A DNA stretch of 64,000 nt from Takakia lepidozioides (lineage: Eukaryota; Streptophyta; Takakiopsida; Takakiales; Takakiaceae), in assembly GCA_030704615.1 (NCBI GenBank), contig CM060731.1:32736001-32800000 (forward strand), given 5' to 3'. The stretch's first letter is position 1; the number at the start of each line of letters is the position of its first letter. The translations under genes and the position numbers were made by a program. Below the pieces are notes generated by a model, which did no database searches, was not told the origin of the DNA, and saw nothing but the letters and a program-made list of their open reading frames with translations. Positions 12,245 through 24,285 of this stretch are shown one piece after another.

Positions 12245-12627
12245 GCTTGCAGAACACGCAGGATTTGATACGTATTGCATCCATAATAGTGATGAGTAGG
12301 CTGCCCCGGCTGGTGTGTGAACAAAAGATACACGAGAGGAGAGTGAATGGGCACCCCGTCAAATAAGCGGCTACTTGCATGGCTAGACCGAAAGAAACAA
12401 AACCCTTTCCTAATGCGGATCTCAGGAATACCATAGCCATCGGGGACGGTGACAAAACAACAAGAATGACATTGAGAAAGAAAAAGGATAAAGACAACCG
12501 TATCAATCGTAGAGAAAACCGTATCAATAGATTTGCCGGATCGCTGCGCGGAAAGCGTTGTCTTGCATGTTGCTGGGAGGACGATACTGAACTGAATGAA
12601 CTACAAATCTTTCACATTGATGTGTGA
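12245..12627 (+). pseudogene. Degenerate second copy of the BED-finger exon
   Basis: CMARPKETKPFPNADLRN matches CMARPKGTKPFPDAELKH of the minus-strand gene near 11.13 kb. The preceding bases still resemble the finger (R-NGHPVK, stop, AATCMARP), with the zinc ligands lost and a stop. Similarity fades after about 12440. It is a fossil copy in inverted orientation to the main gene. Confidence 0.7.
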
Positions 12628-12789
12628 AGCCGATTGGGCGCCACGGGAATTGCAGAAAGCTGATGCCCCAAAGCAAAAAAACGAGCGAGCTAGGAATCTG
12701 CAAAACGGATGGAGAGAGCAAATTAGGGTTTCGGCCTCCATTTCAACCTCCATTCGGCCGTCAGATAGTTTACACGTGTATGATGTACA

Positions 12790-13610
12790 CGAGGCGGAGT
12801 TATAGAGGGTGACATGGGTTACAGAGGGTTACAGAGGGTTACATGGGTTACAAAGGGTTACAGAGGGTTACATAGAGTGAGGGTTACATAGGGGTGAGGG
12901 TGACACTCTGCGGTGCTACAGACGGTTACATGGGTTACAGAGGGTTACACCCGGTGAAGGTTACAGAGGGTTACATGGAGTGAGGGTTACATAGGGGTGA
13001 GGGTGACACACTGCGGTGTTACGGAGGGTTACATGGGTTATAGAGGGTTACATGGTGGTGAGGGTTACGGAGGGTCGCAGAGGGTTACATGGGTTACAGA
13101 GGGTCACAGAGGGTTGCATGGACTGAGGGTTACATAGGGGTGAGGGTGACACTCTGCGGTGTTACAAAGGGTTACATAGGTTACAGAGGGTTACATGGTG
13201 GTGAGGGTTACAGAGGGTCACAGAGGGTTACATGGGTTACAGAGGGTCATAGAGGGTTACATCGGTTACAAAGGGTCACAGAGGGTTACATGGAGTGAGG
13301 GTTACATAGGGGTGAGGGTGACACTCTGTGGTGTTACAGAGGGTTACATGGGTTACAAAGGGTTACAGAGGGTTACATGGAGTGAGGATTATATAGGGGT
13401 GAGGGTGACACTGCGCGGTGTTACAGAGGGTTACATGGAGTGAGGGTTACATAAGGGTGGGGTGACACTCTGCAGTGTTACAGAGGGTTACATGGTGGTG
13501 AGGGTTACAGAGGGTCATGGGGTTACATTGGTTACAGAGGGTTACATGGGGGTGAGGGTTAAACCCGGGGTGGGGGTTACGGGGGCTGACGTGCAGGGGG
13601 TTACAGGGAA
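12790..13610 (+). repeat. Dense GGGTTACA array
   Basis: This is the densest part of the motif: 'gagggttaca' and 'gggttacat' units follow every 10-20 bases. They are organised in a higher-order unit that contains 'ggggtgagggtgacactctgcggtg' variants repeated several times. It looks like a minisatellite that grew from the dispersed motif. It is not the plant telomere repeat TTTAGGG. Confidence 0.88.
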
Positions 13611-13619
13611 CTGGTGGAA

Positions 13620-15735
13620 GCGGCGGACTGGTGTCACAGAACGACGACGCGCCGGGGGCAATGACGCCGATGGGATGAGAGCGGGGGTGGGGAGGGATTG
13701 TCCGAGCCCAACCGGCTGGCTGCCGGAGGCGGAGAACCGGCGGTACGGGGTGTCAGGGCTGGACCGTCCTGACGCGCCCACATTAAGTTCTTACATTATT
13801 CCTATTATCTTCCATTCATATCTGTAGAAGGAATGTGGTAGTAATAAGAGTGTCTTTCCTTATTTGCCTTATATGGGTGCATTTCTGGATGCCCAACTTG
13901 TGCACCTTATAAGCCAGAGATTAATCTACTTGAATAACACTCTTGCATGTGTATATTTTCAACACAAAGCTCGTTGCAAGAGCCAAGATATCCACTGCTG
14001 AGATTAGTTACTATTTTGCTACCTGCTCGCTTTATCTCATCCTGTTGTTAAACCTAAATCTTCCTGCAGTGTTTTTTTTTTTTTTTTCCCTAGCGTGCTG
14101 CACTGCTCGAGTCTTGCTCACTTTACCTACATAGTCACAAAATATCAAAGTTTTGTCAAATTAACCCTTAAGTTCCCAAGCCATTTTTTGACTTTCTCCC
14201 AATTTTGGGTACCCGGCTGTAGTAAATTGCCCCTAGAAACCTACCAAAAATCATCCAGAGATTCCAGCCTTATAGCAATGGCCCCAGCTCATTTATGCAT
14301 GACATACCAAAAAATGAGCCAAGTCCACCGTGGAAATTGTGAGACTATAGCGTTGGCCGAGACCTCAAATATCAGGTCCCAAAGAAAAAGTGAGAAAGAA
14401 ATTGGTTTGACCAAATCAAAACCTAGCTTTGTCCAATTTTGCTTGCCCCAAGACTCACCATTTCCAAATCAATAGTGGAGTGGCTATGACCCCACTAAAT
14501 TGCAGGTCCAACTGATTTTTTCACCTATGGTTGCTATGCATGCAATTACATTGGGGTTGAAATCTCAAAATTGACAAGAGAAAATGTGCCTCCAAATGAA
14601 GTATTTTTTTTTCTACAAAATTTGTGTGTTTGTAATGCTCACACACCACAAGGTGAAGCGCTTTTTCCAAAATTGCTAATTTTCTGCAAAAATGGCCTTT
14701 GGAGTGCAATCTGTCCTGGGCTTGTTTACCTGCCATGTCAGCGGCCAACAAGCCATTTTCAGGCCCCAAAATGTAAATGAGAGATCTAAGATATTTTTTG
14801 TAGGTCGTAACATTTGTTTTTTTTTTTAAATTTTTTTTTTGCATCATACTCCAGACAAATCCCTTGTCATTAAAGCTTCAGGAGTGGGCCCCATCAAATT
14901 AGATCTGCAAAAATTAGGTCGAACTGGAAAATTCAAAGTGACCCCATTCGGGTCACTTGGGACCTTAAGGGTTAAAGCCGAAGTTCTAGCCATGCTCTTT
15001 AACCATTTAGAGACTGACATATGTATCACTGTTGGATGCTCTCAAGCGATTCAGCTGCGCACTTATAACGTCCCTGTGAACTCGAACCTGTGACAGGTTT
15101 GGCGGGGCGTTGAAGCGTTCATCTTGTTTCAACAACTGTCTGGCGAGAAGAATGGGGCTGTCATGTGATGTGATGAAGCAGGAGGTGGCAGGCTCTAAGT
15201 GATCATGGCTACATGTGAATAGGATGTGATATCAAAAAGATTAGGGATTCTCTCTCTCTCCCTGGTGTGAACAGTCGTAGATATGAGCTGTGAACAGAGA
15301 TAGAGAAAATGGGCATCGAGAAAGTGCCGTAAGATTGAAGAACAGAGCTAGATCGGGGGAGAATTGTGCATGGTGTGGAGGTTGGGAGGACTGGATATAT
15401 TCCAGTACCATGTGCCATCGTTGTGAATTCATACTGTACCTGTCCAGGGAGTTTTAGATTGCTGGGACTCGAGCGGATGTTTGGCGTGAGTTGCTATTGT
15501 GTAATTGTACACAACTGGAATGAAGAAAGGTATTGCGAGCACTAAGTGTGTGACAGGAATGTGGCAAGAGCCACTGTGGGCTCTACTTCTTGATTGGGCC
15601 AAGAATTAGTTGGAGACAGACGGTGTGCATAGAAGAAGAAAAGAAAAATCAAATAGACCTGAACTACGAAGGGCTATTTGAGCCTGTAGGAATTGAAAGA
15701 CTGAGGAATGTGAGAGCACTGCCGCCCAGGCCAAC
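13620..15735. other. No gene seen
   Basis: A GC-rich segment (13.62-13.78 kb) is followed by AT-rich sequence with runs of T (14075, 14817, 14831). No reading frame shows a recognisable domain and no element ends were found. Confidence 0.5.
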
Positions 15736-16530
15736 ATGCTGCTGCCTAGGCCTGGTTTCCCCATCTACGAAACTTTCGCCAACTATTATGGGGTGGAATG
15801 TCGGCACACCGACCTACTTCCAGAAAGAGACTGGGAAGTTGATCTGGATCAAGTGGCGTTACTAGTTGATGAGAACACTGCAGCTTGGATCATATGTAAT
15901 CCCAGCAACCCATGTGGCTCTGTGTACAATCACAGACACTTGGCAAAGGTGCGAACTATAATATAGTGGATGGACTGTTCTCGTTTAGGGGAAGATTCAC
16001 CGTCAAACGATTGATTGTTGGATGCCACAGTTTTAGTGTGCTTGTTTTCCCTTTATAATTTACTTCCTCTATCTCTCATCAAGATTCTAATAACATGTTC
16101 CCGCCAGGACAGATTGCAGCTGTTGCAGAGAGGCTCAGAGTCCCAATTATTTCGGACGAAATCTATGCACATTTGGTCTTTGGTGATACAGAGTTCACAC
16201 CGATGGCAACTTTCTCATTTGAAGTGCCAGTGCTCACTGTGGGGGGCATCTCAAAGAGGTGGCTCGCACCAGGCTGGCGCTTAGGGTGGATCATTGTTCG
16301 TGCCCCCAAAGGCATCCTAACTACAGCAAGGGTTCGTGTTCTGCACTTGATTATCCTGCCCTTGCACAGTATTGAAACTACATCTGACAAAGGTATGAGT
16401 AACTGGATGCCATTAGCAGCCACACTTATCATCCTGTCTGAGCCTGCCAGCATCACCACATCACCATCTTGCGACAAAATTGTGCCTCCTCAACTGTCAT
16501 TCCGCAGCTCACTAGGGCTACTGTGATCAG
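15736..16530 (+). pseudogene. Tyrosine aminotransferase-like gene remnant
   Basis: One exon-like block (about 15738-15949, donor GTGCGA) encodes MLLPRPGFPIYETFANYYGV, LLPERDWEVDLD and CNPSNPCGSVY, matching fold-type I aminotransferases of the tyrosine/nicotianamine group. A second (about 16107-16338, after ccgccag) encodes ISDEIYAHLVFGD and GGISKRWLAPGWRLGW. The Asp and Tyr that hold PLP and the Schiff-base Lys in SKRW are present. A short third piece near 16420 resembles IILxPAxI. The usual N-terminal third and the C-terminal domain are not found, so this is a remnant, or a gene whose other exons I could not see. The intact enzyme would transfer the amino group of Tyr or a related amino acid to 2-oxoglutarate. 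Confidence 0.75.
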
Positions 16531-17202
16531 CCTTGAGAGGACATGTCATTTGTGGCCACGATAGTGGACCTACCTAGACAGATGGAGGGCTTCAAGCCCA
16601 CCTTCTTTAGTCTTTGCGCTAGTTAGTGCTCACCTGTCAGGAAAAGTGGCGGGGCATCCGTTGATTATCTCGAAAAGCATCATTATTTCAGATAAAACAT
16701 GTCGCTAGCCTGCCAAATTGTTTTACAGACGAAAGAGCCTGTCAGAAGATCTCTCTAGATCTCATACATATCCCTCCGAAGCTCACCTTCATGAGGCGCT
16801 CCATCCATTCCTGAGTGACAGTGGGGTTAAATCAAGATCAGATGACCGCTCTACAAATGTCTGCATTCTGGAGGATATCTGTAATCTCTCTCCTCAGATA
16901 CTGAGATTGATTAGTGACGGTAATGAAACACTGCAATTGTGGGGGTTAGTGAGAGAGACAGAATCGTTCAGTTCCTTGAAAACGGTGGTCTCTCAAGTTG
17001 ATTCAAAAATCCACCACATGTGTACATGTAGATATGAATTGCTGTTTTTGCAGCAGAAGTGCAAGATCGACAAGCTGCCTATCTACACTACAACATCGAA
17101 CATGACTATTTCCGGAGTTATGGGTCCAGCTGCAATCTCCTCATTGACGAGGAACTTGGCTGGAGCTGCAGTACACAACAGACTGTACATATGAATGCAC
17201 TG

Positions 17203-17300
17203 ACCAATGATCATCATGCGCTACTAACAGATCTCAGCTTCTCTAGTACAGACCAATGATCATCATGCTCTACTAACAGATCTCAGCTTCTCTAGTACAG
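17203..17300. repeat. 49-bp tandem duplication
   Basis: Two adjacent 49-bp copies beginning accaatgatcatcatg and ending ctctagtacag differ at one base. They lie downstream of the aminotransferase remnant; no function is evident. Confidence 0.9.
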
Positions 17301-17518
17301 CGCCATAGCGTAAGTAATGTACAGAGCTTTGAATCCCACACACTGATCAAGAGACCAAAATGAAATGAAGTGAAGTGTACGAGCTGCATGTTCGGGCGTT
17401 TTTATGAGTGTTGGATTCACCCTCATTCGAGAATTAAAAAACATCGTTGAACTGACGGTGTATCCTCCCAGGGCCTCTGGCATTCCCCATTTTTGTGGCA
17501 AAGCTCTCATCCTACAGG

Positions 17519-18505
17519 TCATGAAAGAAATAGAGCGACTACGAGTCCAGCCATCGTCGCGAAAACAGCAGCCGGCTTACTGATGAAGCTCTGCAAGCCC
17601 GCGGATGAGCCAGGGGCGTAAGGGTTATAATTATTCCCGGGCGATGGACTAGGACTCAGAGTTTGCGATCCAGTGCCAGGACTGCCAGAGTAACTCTGAA
17701 ACTTCCATGACCACACTTTGTGATGGACAGTGCCATTTCCAGTAGCCCCGGAGAAGCCCACATACATGTACTCATTAACAACAGTCGACAGATCAATTTC
17801 CACTGACAGAAGGGGTTCCTGGGGCTTGGGGAAATCAGTGTTGGTAAATTGACTGATTGAGATGTTGAGTTGATGGATCTGACTATCATACTGCACCCAT
17901 GCCTGAATGTGGTCGCCGGAAAAGAGCTCTACTGGCACAGAATCTGACGCTGCGGCTTGGGCGTTAACAGAATCCAAGCTGTTGATGTCGAGACCAACGT
18001 GATTGTCGTTTATGTCCAAGAACTCTGCATCCTGGTGGATATCAAACTCCACTGCAACTGTACGTTGAGAGCCGGTCGCAGCCACTGAAGGATTCAAGGT
18101 GCTAGCCTGGAGTACCCCTAGCCATGGCCCAGAGCTCCCTATCGTAGAATTATCTGAAGAAATGATAAATGCAAGCCCCTCTCCAGAAGATGGTGGGTCA
18201 GTAAGAACAGTTTCTATAGAAAAGATGAAAGTGGTATTAAAAGAAATGCTGGTCTGACCGGAAGGATCGATGAATTGTACTGGTGTCTCATACAAAGCTT
18301 TGCCCGAAGAAGTTTGCGTGAGCTCTAGGGCCAAATCATCAATCGATATGCTTGCATCCCCAAGAAGTGACAAGCTTCCATTGCTCCCTGAAAAGCCGTA
18401 GAAAGAGATGTCAGTCATCACGTCTTGACCGAAGGCACTCTCACTTGTAAGAACAACCGCGAGAAAGAATCCAATGAGCATTGCCCTTCCAAGAGAACGT
18501 GCCAT
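17519..18505 (-). CDS. Secreted L-type lectin-domain protein, probably GPI-anchored
   Basis: The 328-residue frame starts at the Met that opens a clear signal peptide (MARSLGRAMLIGFFLAVVLT, then SESAFGQ). The open frame extends 40 codons further upstream without signal character. The legume-lectin fold is marked by VAVEFDI, then DINDNHVGLDINS, which carries the Asp/Asn residues that bind Mn and Ca in this family, and near the end YMYVGFSGATG and VWSWKF. A Pro/Ser-rich spacer follows, then a hydrophobic C-terminus (AAVFATMAGLVVALFLS) with small residues before it, as in GPI-anchor signals. There is no kinase domain, unlike lectin receptor kinases. It probably binds carbohydrate at the cell surface. 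No intron is needed. Confidence 0.85.
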   Translation of the reverse strand: MARSLGRAMLIGFFLAVVLTSESAFGQDVMTDISFYGFSGSNGSLSLLGDASISIDDLALELTQTSSGKALYETPVQFIDPSGQTSISFNTTFIFSIETVLTDPPSSGEGLAFIISSDNSTIGSSGPWLGVLQASTLNPSVAATGSQRTVAVEFDIHQDAEFLDINDNHVGLDINSLDSVNAQAAASDSVPVELFSGDHIQAWVQYDSQIHQLNISISQFTNTDFPKPQEPLLSVEIDLSTVVNEYMYVGFSGATGNGTVHHKVWSWKFQSYSGSPGTGSQTLSPSPSPGNNYNPYAPGSSAGLQSFISKPAAVFATMAGLVVALFLS

Positions 18506-18699
18506 GCCACTTTTTCTACCATGGAGGCTCATCAGGCTACAGACGTATTGGTCGCATGCTGGCATTTTGTCACTTGGGTGCAATCCAGAGCTCTGTCTCA
18601 GCAACTCAAACTCGGGGCACAGCACTGCATCTCTGTTTCCTCAAGGTGTCCAAAGGACCTGCAGAAGCCTCGTAGAAGCTAACAACGGTGAATGTGATC

Positions 18700-20150
18700 T
18701 CAAGTTGATGTATCCGTCAGTGTTTGATACAAACGGGATCGAGAAAGAGGGGGTGTGAGAGAGAGATGAAGAGGAAGCCCCGAGAGAAAGAGATCAGATG
18801 TCAGTTAAGCAGTTCCATGTCCATCGACTTGGCAACAGCGCGTGGCGCTTGAAGGACAGTGAGAAACTGGGGAGAACTTTCACTGCGCCAGCCAGAGAGA
18901 GACTCCTGTGGGTAATGAGGATGAGATGATATACTGCCCAGGGAAGAGAGCAAACGTTCTACCGTCGACCCCAGACAGAGAAAAATACTGGTTTCCCAAC
19001 AATACGTAGACATATATTGTCTCTGGTATCTGAGAAGGGAGACAACCAGCGGGCCATGTAGACAGCAGAGCAGCGAGCTGTCACCTCCAGACCATTTCTG
19101 CAACCTGTCTCTTCCATTCTTTCTTTGTTGGCAATCATTGTTGTTGCCCAGGTTGTCAAAGCTGCTATGTACCGGGATACAGCTGGGGGAGCCTGGGGCT
19201 CAATCCCCATCTGTAGAAGCAAGCAATGCAATACACAGTATATACGCCTGTGCTAGTTTTGAATCATCACCAGTCAGTTTGGGTGCTGCTTAGATTACGG
19301 TATACCTACAGAGAATGGAAAAGCTGGCGACATTTGCATGCGCGTGGAGAGGGACAGACATACAGAGTACACAATCCTCGATGAGAAGTTTCAGGCATAA
19401 TTGATGTACTGATTGCTGAGTGGGCCATCCTACGCCGGCCCCAGCTCTGGACTGCAACTCGTGCAAACCAAACATGTTCGAACCGCAAGACCCCAATTCC
19501 AAGGTAAGTGAGAGCTCGTCAACCAACCCATCTTCACATCCAGCCTACACACTGACCGTTGGCCAGAATCAAGCCAGTGAGGACGGCGGTGTGGTGGGCC
19601 CATTATGCCTCCTCCACCTTTCCTGCAACGCTGTGCGTGTTTCCCCAGGTACGGATGTATGAGATTACTGTCCCACGTTCTTGCTCGGCGCATCTCACAC
19701 TCACAACTTGCAGAAAAATATATATAACTACTGATCATGCTTTTCACTTTCTGAGCACTTATCTGTCTCCCGAGAACCTAAGTCTAATTAGCCTAAATTA
19801 GTGAGCAGCAGGGAATCAAGGGAGGGTTTCGTTATATCACACAGAAGATCATGTTAACAGTGTTATAGATCCGGTATCTGTTTTACAAACAGGATGGCAT
19901 CTCTTTGGCATCCACATTCAGCCCTAAACCCTAATACTCTTCCACTTTGGCTTTGGTAAGTGTATTGTGGATGCTCTCCTCTCATCAGAGGCACAGACAC
20001 TTTTTGGTGTAGCGTGGTGTTGGGCATTCCGAAGGCCGTATCTTCTCCTTGCAGCGAATGGGCCGGAGGCATTGTAAAATGCAGAAAAACAGACTGCAGA
20101 AAAGGGTATCTAGCTGGGTCGCCACCCTTGCAATTTTTTGGGGGGTATCT

Positions 20151-20188
<38 letters not shown>

Positions 20189-21530
20189 TTTAATGGAAAA
20201 CCTACCCTAGTGTTCCTCAATGAGTCTCAGGCAACGAGGAGCTGCTAAAGTTCTATGGTTGAGTGGTGGATTCATGCAGGCCAAACAATAAGGATAGAAA
20301 ATAGCTACTACATATGGAGAACATGAGCTTGTATCATGATGCAGTTTCACTTGGTTTGAGTTGTGAAGGATAATGATCTTTTTCTGTCCCACCCGTTGCA
20401 GTGGTTTAGGGTTGTGGTTGTGGTTAAGCTATGCGACCCAGCTGTCCAATTGTGGTCTTCAGAGATCCATCCACCATCGCAGGACTTCAGACCTAAGTGC
20501 ACGAAGGAGGTCTTTAGGATTGAGCTTTGGGTGACAGCAAAGCGAGCTGCAGATTGGGATGATGGATGGATAACAGGGTATGGTTCTCATTGTGGTGTGA
20601 ACGTTGGAGCTTCTTGAAATCCTCGGGACGGGAGCCCACGTTCTGGTCGAAGGATAGAAATTTTGTCAAACACTGGCTATGGGGGAATGTGAGTATCGCC
20701 CACAATCAGAATCTGTTCAAGGGTGGCCTTGGCCCCCACAAGCTCCTTCAGTATCTTCTGCCATATGTGTTACTTGTAACATGTCTGTATGTTGGTGTAG
20801 CTGACAGAGGAAGTGCTGAGAGTAACCTTACAAGATTGGTATCCAAACCTGGAATAGCAATTGGAAGCAGGCGAAAATCTCATATTCTTTGCACCGTTTT
20901 GCATGCAGGTCAACCAATCAGCCAAGAAGGGCTTTTGCAGGAGTTCTTCTCAGATGCTTCAGGGTGGTGGGACAATAGGTCAGGACTCGGAATTTTTGTT
21001 GGGCAGGACTTGGGATTGTAGATCTAGCAGCTTAGAAGTGACAATATTACTCCTTGTTGCTATCAGTATGGTGTTCGACTGGATTACAGGACATGGAAAT
21101 AGGTTGTTAAGATGGTATAGTTCTGGTGGTTATAGCGTGGTCTATGTGAGCCTGAGATTGAAGCTATTGTTGCTCAGCTGCCCAGTTTTCTTCTTTACAG
21201 AAAAGGGCCAGATCATCCGACATGAGACATGCACGCACCAAGGAGGTCGTTTGGATTGGGAGGTGTTCAGACACTCCTTGGGTGAAAGCAAAGCTAGCTG
21301 CCATGATACAAGGTTGAGCACAATCTGGTGATCGTTCCAATGTCAATGTACACCATGGAGCACCATGGTATTGCTTTGATGATGATTCAAGGGTCTTAAT
21401 TTAACAGATTGAATTGTCACAGCTTCTTGTTGAGTAGATGTAGTATGTCTTTCACTGTCCTAATATGTGATTGGGTGCATGAAAAGATCAATTACGCATC
21501 TAGGAGCTTTCTCTTGTCAGTTTTGAGTAT
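18700..21530. other. Intergenic, no gene recognised
   Basis: Short open frames here have no recognisable domain. Two loosely similar segments near 20490-20580 and 21235-21310 (gaggtc-tt-ggattg followed by tgggtgaaagcaaag or tgggtgacagcaaag) may be an old duplication. A (GA)n tract lies at 20152-20185. Confidence 0.5.
20152..20185. repeat. (GA)n microsatellite
   Basis: An uninterrupted run of GA dinucleotides. Confidence 0.98.
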
Positions 21531-21536
21531 GAAGTT

Positions 21537-23785
21537 TTGAAGAGTGTTGAGTCATGCAGGATTGAATCAGGTACAGTTAGTTATTGGAGGCCCAGGTGTA
21601 GCACTTCCACCATCCCTACTGCTTTTGAATGGGGACGAAGAGAGGAATTCAACAAGAGCACTTCCGGCTCTTGTGAGGACATCAGGATACTATGTAAAGT
21701 GGGGCGACTGAGAGAAGCTCTCCATATCTTAAGTCATCGAGGCATTCCAGCAGACTACAAGACTTACGTCTGTGTCTTGCAGGAGTGCATCAACACAAAA
21801 GGCTTATCAGAGGGAAAGGAGGTGCATGCCCACATAGTCCAAACTGGATGCAAGCTGAACATGCGTCTATGCAACCTCCTTCTCAACATGTATGTCAAAT
21901 GCAGGAGTATGGTGGCTGCACGCCAAGTGTTTGACAATATGCCTGAACAAGATGTCTTTTCATGGACTATAATGATTGCAGGGTATGCTAAGCATGGATG
22001 TAGTAGTATGGAGGGTTTCAAGCTCTATGAGCAAATGCAACGGAAAGGGGTGACACCCAACAGGGTGACATTCATTTGTGTCCTTAGTGTGTGTGCCAGC
22101 CTAGGAGCCCTGGAAAAGGGTAAAGAGGTCCATGATGAAATCGATAAAGCTGGAATTGAATCAGATATCATTCTGGAGAATACCATTGTTGACATGTATG
22201 CTAAATGCGGGAGCATGAAGGATGCACGTCAGGTGTTGGACAACATGGTTAAACGAGATGTCGTCTCATGGAGTGCAATCATTGCAGGATATGCTCAACA
22301 AGGATGTGGATTGGAGGCTTTGAAGAACTATGAGCAAATGCAACGGGAAGGGGTAACGCCGAACATGGTCACATTCATTTGCGTGCTCAATGCATGTTCC
22401 AGCCTAGGAGACTTGGAGAAGGGCCAACAGGTACATGCTGATGCTATCAAAGCTGGAATCATCTCAGATGTCATTGTGGAGACTGCTCTAGTTGATATGT
22501 ATGCCAAATGTGGGAGCATGAAGGATGCTTGTCAAGTTTTTGACAATATGACCAAACGAGATGTGTTCTCCTGGAACACCATGATTGCAGGATATGCTGG
22601 GCATGAGTGTGGTAGCAAGGCTTTCGAGTTCTATGAACAAATGCAACAGCAAGGGGTAGCATGTGACAGGGTCACATTCATCTGTATCCTCAATGCATGT
22701 GCTGGCCTAGGAGCCCTGGAAAAGGGCAAAGAGGTCCACGCTGACATCATGAAAGCTGGAACTGCACCATATATTAATTTGGAGAATGCCCTCATTAACA
22801 TGTATTCAAAATGCGGCAGCATAGAGGATGCACGGCAAGTGTTTGACAAAATGACTGAACGAGATGTAGTTTCATGGACTGCCATGATCACAGGATATGC
22901 TCAGCATGGCTGTGGTAGAGAGGTCCTCCAACTACTTAAAAAGATGCAAAAGGAGGGTTTGAAGCCGGACAAAATCACATTTACATCTCTTCTCTCTGCA
23001 TGTAGCCATGTGGGCCTAGTGGATGAAGGCTATCACTACTTCAACTCCATGAGTGAAGATCATGGTCTTACTCCTGCAGTGGAGCACTTCAGCTGTATGG
23101 TGGACCTTCTTGGCCGCGCAGGGCGATTGAATGAGGCAGAGGACTTTATTGACAAAATGCCAATCAAGGCACATGCTGGAGTATGGAGGGCCTTGCTTGG
23201 TGGCTGTAGAATTCATGCCGAAGTGAAGGTCGCAGAACGTGCGGCCAAAAAGGTTCTTCAAAGTAATCCATAGGACCCTGCAGCTTATGTGCTGCTATCA
23301 AACATGTATACTGCTGCTGGCAGGTGGGATGATAAAGGAAAAGTGAGGAAATGGAGGGTAGAATTGTGGTAAAGGAACCAGCATGCAGCTGCATTGAGAT
23401 TGACAACCAGGTGCATTCCTTCATTGTGGAAGACAAATTGCATCCACAAATAGATGAATTCAATGCTGAACTGAAGAGATTGTCTGGATTTATGAAGGAG
23501 GCAAGATATATACCTGACACAAACTTTGTATTTCACAGCAAAAGGAATCTTCTCTTTGCCACCAGTGAGAAGTTGGCCATTACTTTTGGGCTCATCAGCA
23601 CACCTCCTAGGATGCCTATCCACATAATCAAGAACCTTCAGGTGTGTGGCAATGGCCACACTGCCATCAAGTTGATTTCAAAGATTGTCGGTCGAGCAGT
23701 CATTGTTCGGGATGCCATCAGATTCCACCACTTCCAAGATGGGATGTGTTGCAAGAATTACTGGTGTATCAAGTCACATGCATGA
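21537..23785 (+). pseudogene. DYW-type pentatricopeptide repeat protein, disabled
   Basis: An intronless frame of 578 codons holds PLS-type PPR repeats, seen as recurring 'MYAKCGSMKDARQVFDNM' and 'RDVVSWxxMIAGYAQ' units, then E motifs (VWRALLGGCRIHAEV). It stops at TAG 23271-23273, just before DPAAYVLLSNMYTAAGRWDD, which should continue it. A second frame break near 23350 follows. The DYW deaminase domain is then readable to NYW, but degenerate: the catalytic HSE is TSEKLA, residues before it are missing, and the Cys pair CGxCH is CGNGH. Intact relatives go to organelles and edit C to U in RNA. This copy could at most bind RNA through its repeats. Confidence 0.85.
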
Positions 23786-23789
23786 AAGA

Positions 23790-24285
23790 AAGTGTCTAGT
23801 TCTCTGCTGTAAATGGGATGGCTAAAGGGTGGTGATCTTTCTTAGCAAGATGAAGTTGAAAGGAACAGTTTGCATTCAAGGGAGTGCGTCCTGGTGTACA
23901 GTCAACCAAATTCATAAATATTTATTGAAGTGAATCAGATCTGGTCTGGAGGTTAGGAACCTTGGGTGCCAAATCCTGAGGTTCCATAAGATGCTATCCC
24001 ACTTGACTTTTATTTGCTGGTACATCTACAAGTTGTTGCTTCCTTCATTTGAAGTTTACTAGACATCAATGCTCAGTACAAAGTTGGTTGGAAGAGGGGT
24101 GACTTGTATACACACAGCAATCAACTTGTCTTTCTCTCTCGTCATTTGCATACTCCATCGCGACTCTCCCACCCCATCGGTTGCTCCTTGAGGAGTGTCC
24201 CTAAGGCTTTTCTTAGCGACTTGCTTCAGTATGTAACAATTCTGGCTGGTTAGGATTCAAAAGGTGGGCTAGCTTCTACATACCT
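23790..24285. other. Intergenic, no gene seen
   Basis: Sequence between the PPR pseudogene and the 3' end of the next minus-strand gene; no coding or repeat structure recognised. Confidence 0.5.

Noticed and set aside
6640-13610. GGGTTACA as telomere or CRISPR-like sequence
   Set aside because: The plant telomere unit is TTTAGGG. CRISPR repeats are longer with even spacers and do not occur in plant nuclear DNA. The motif is degenerate and irregularly spaced.
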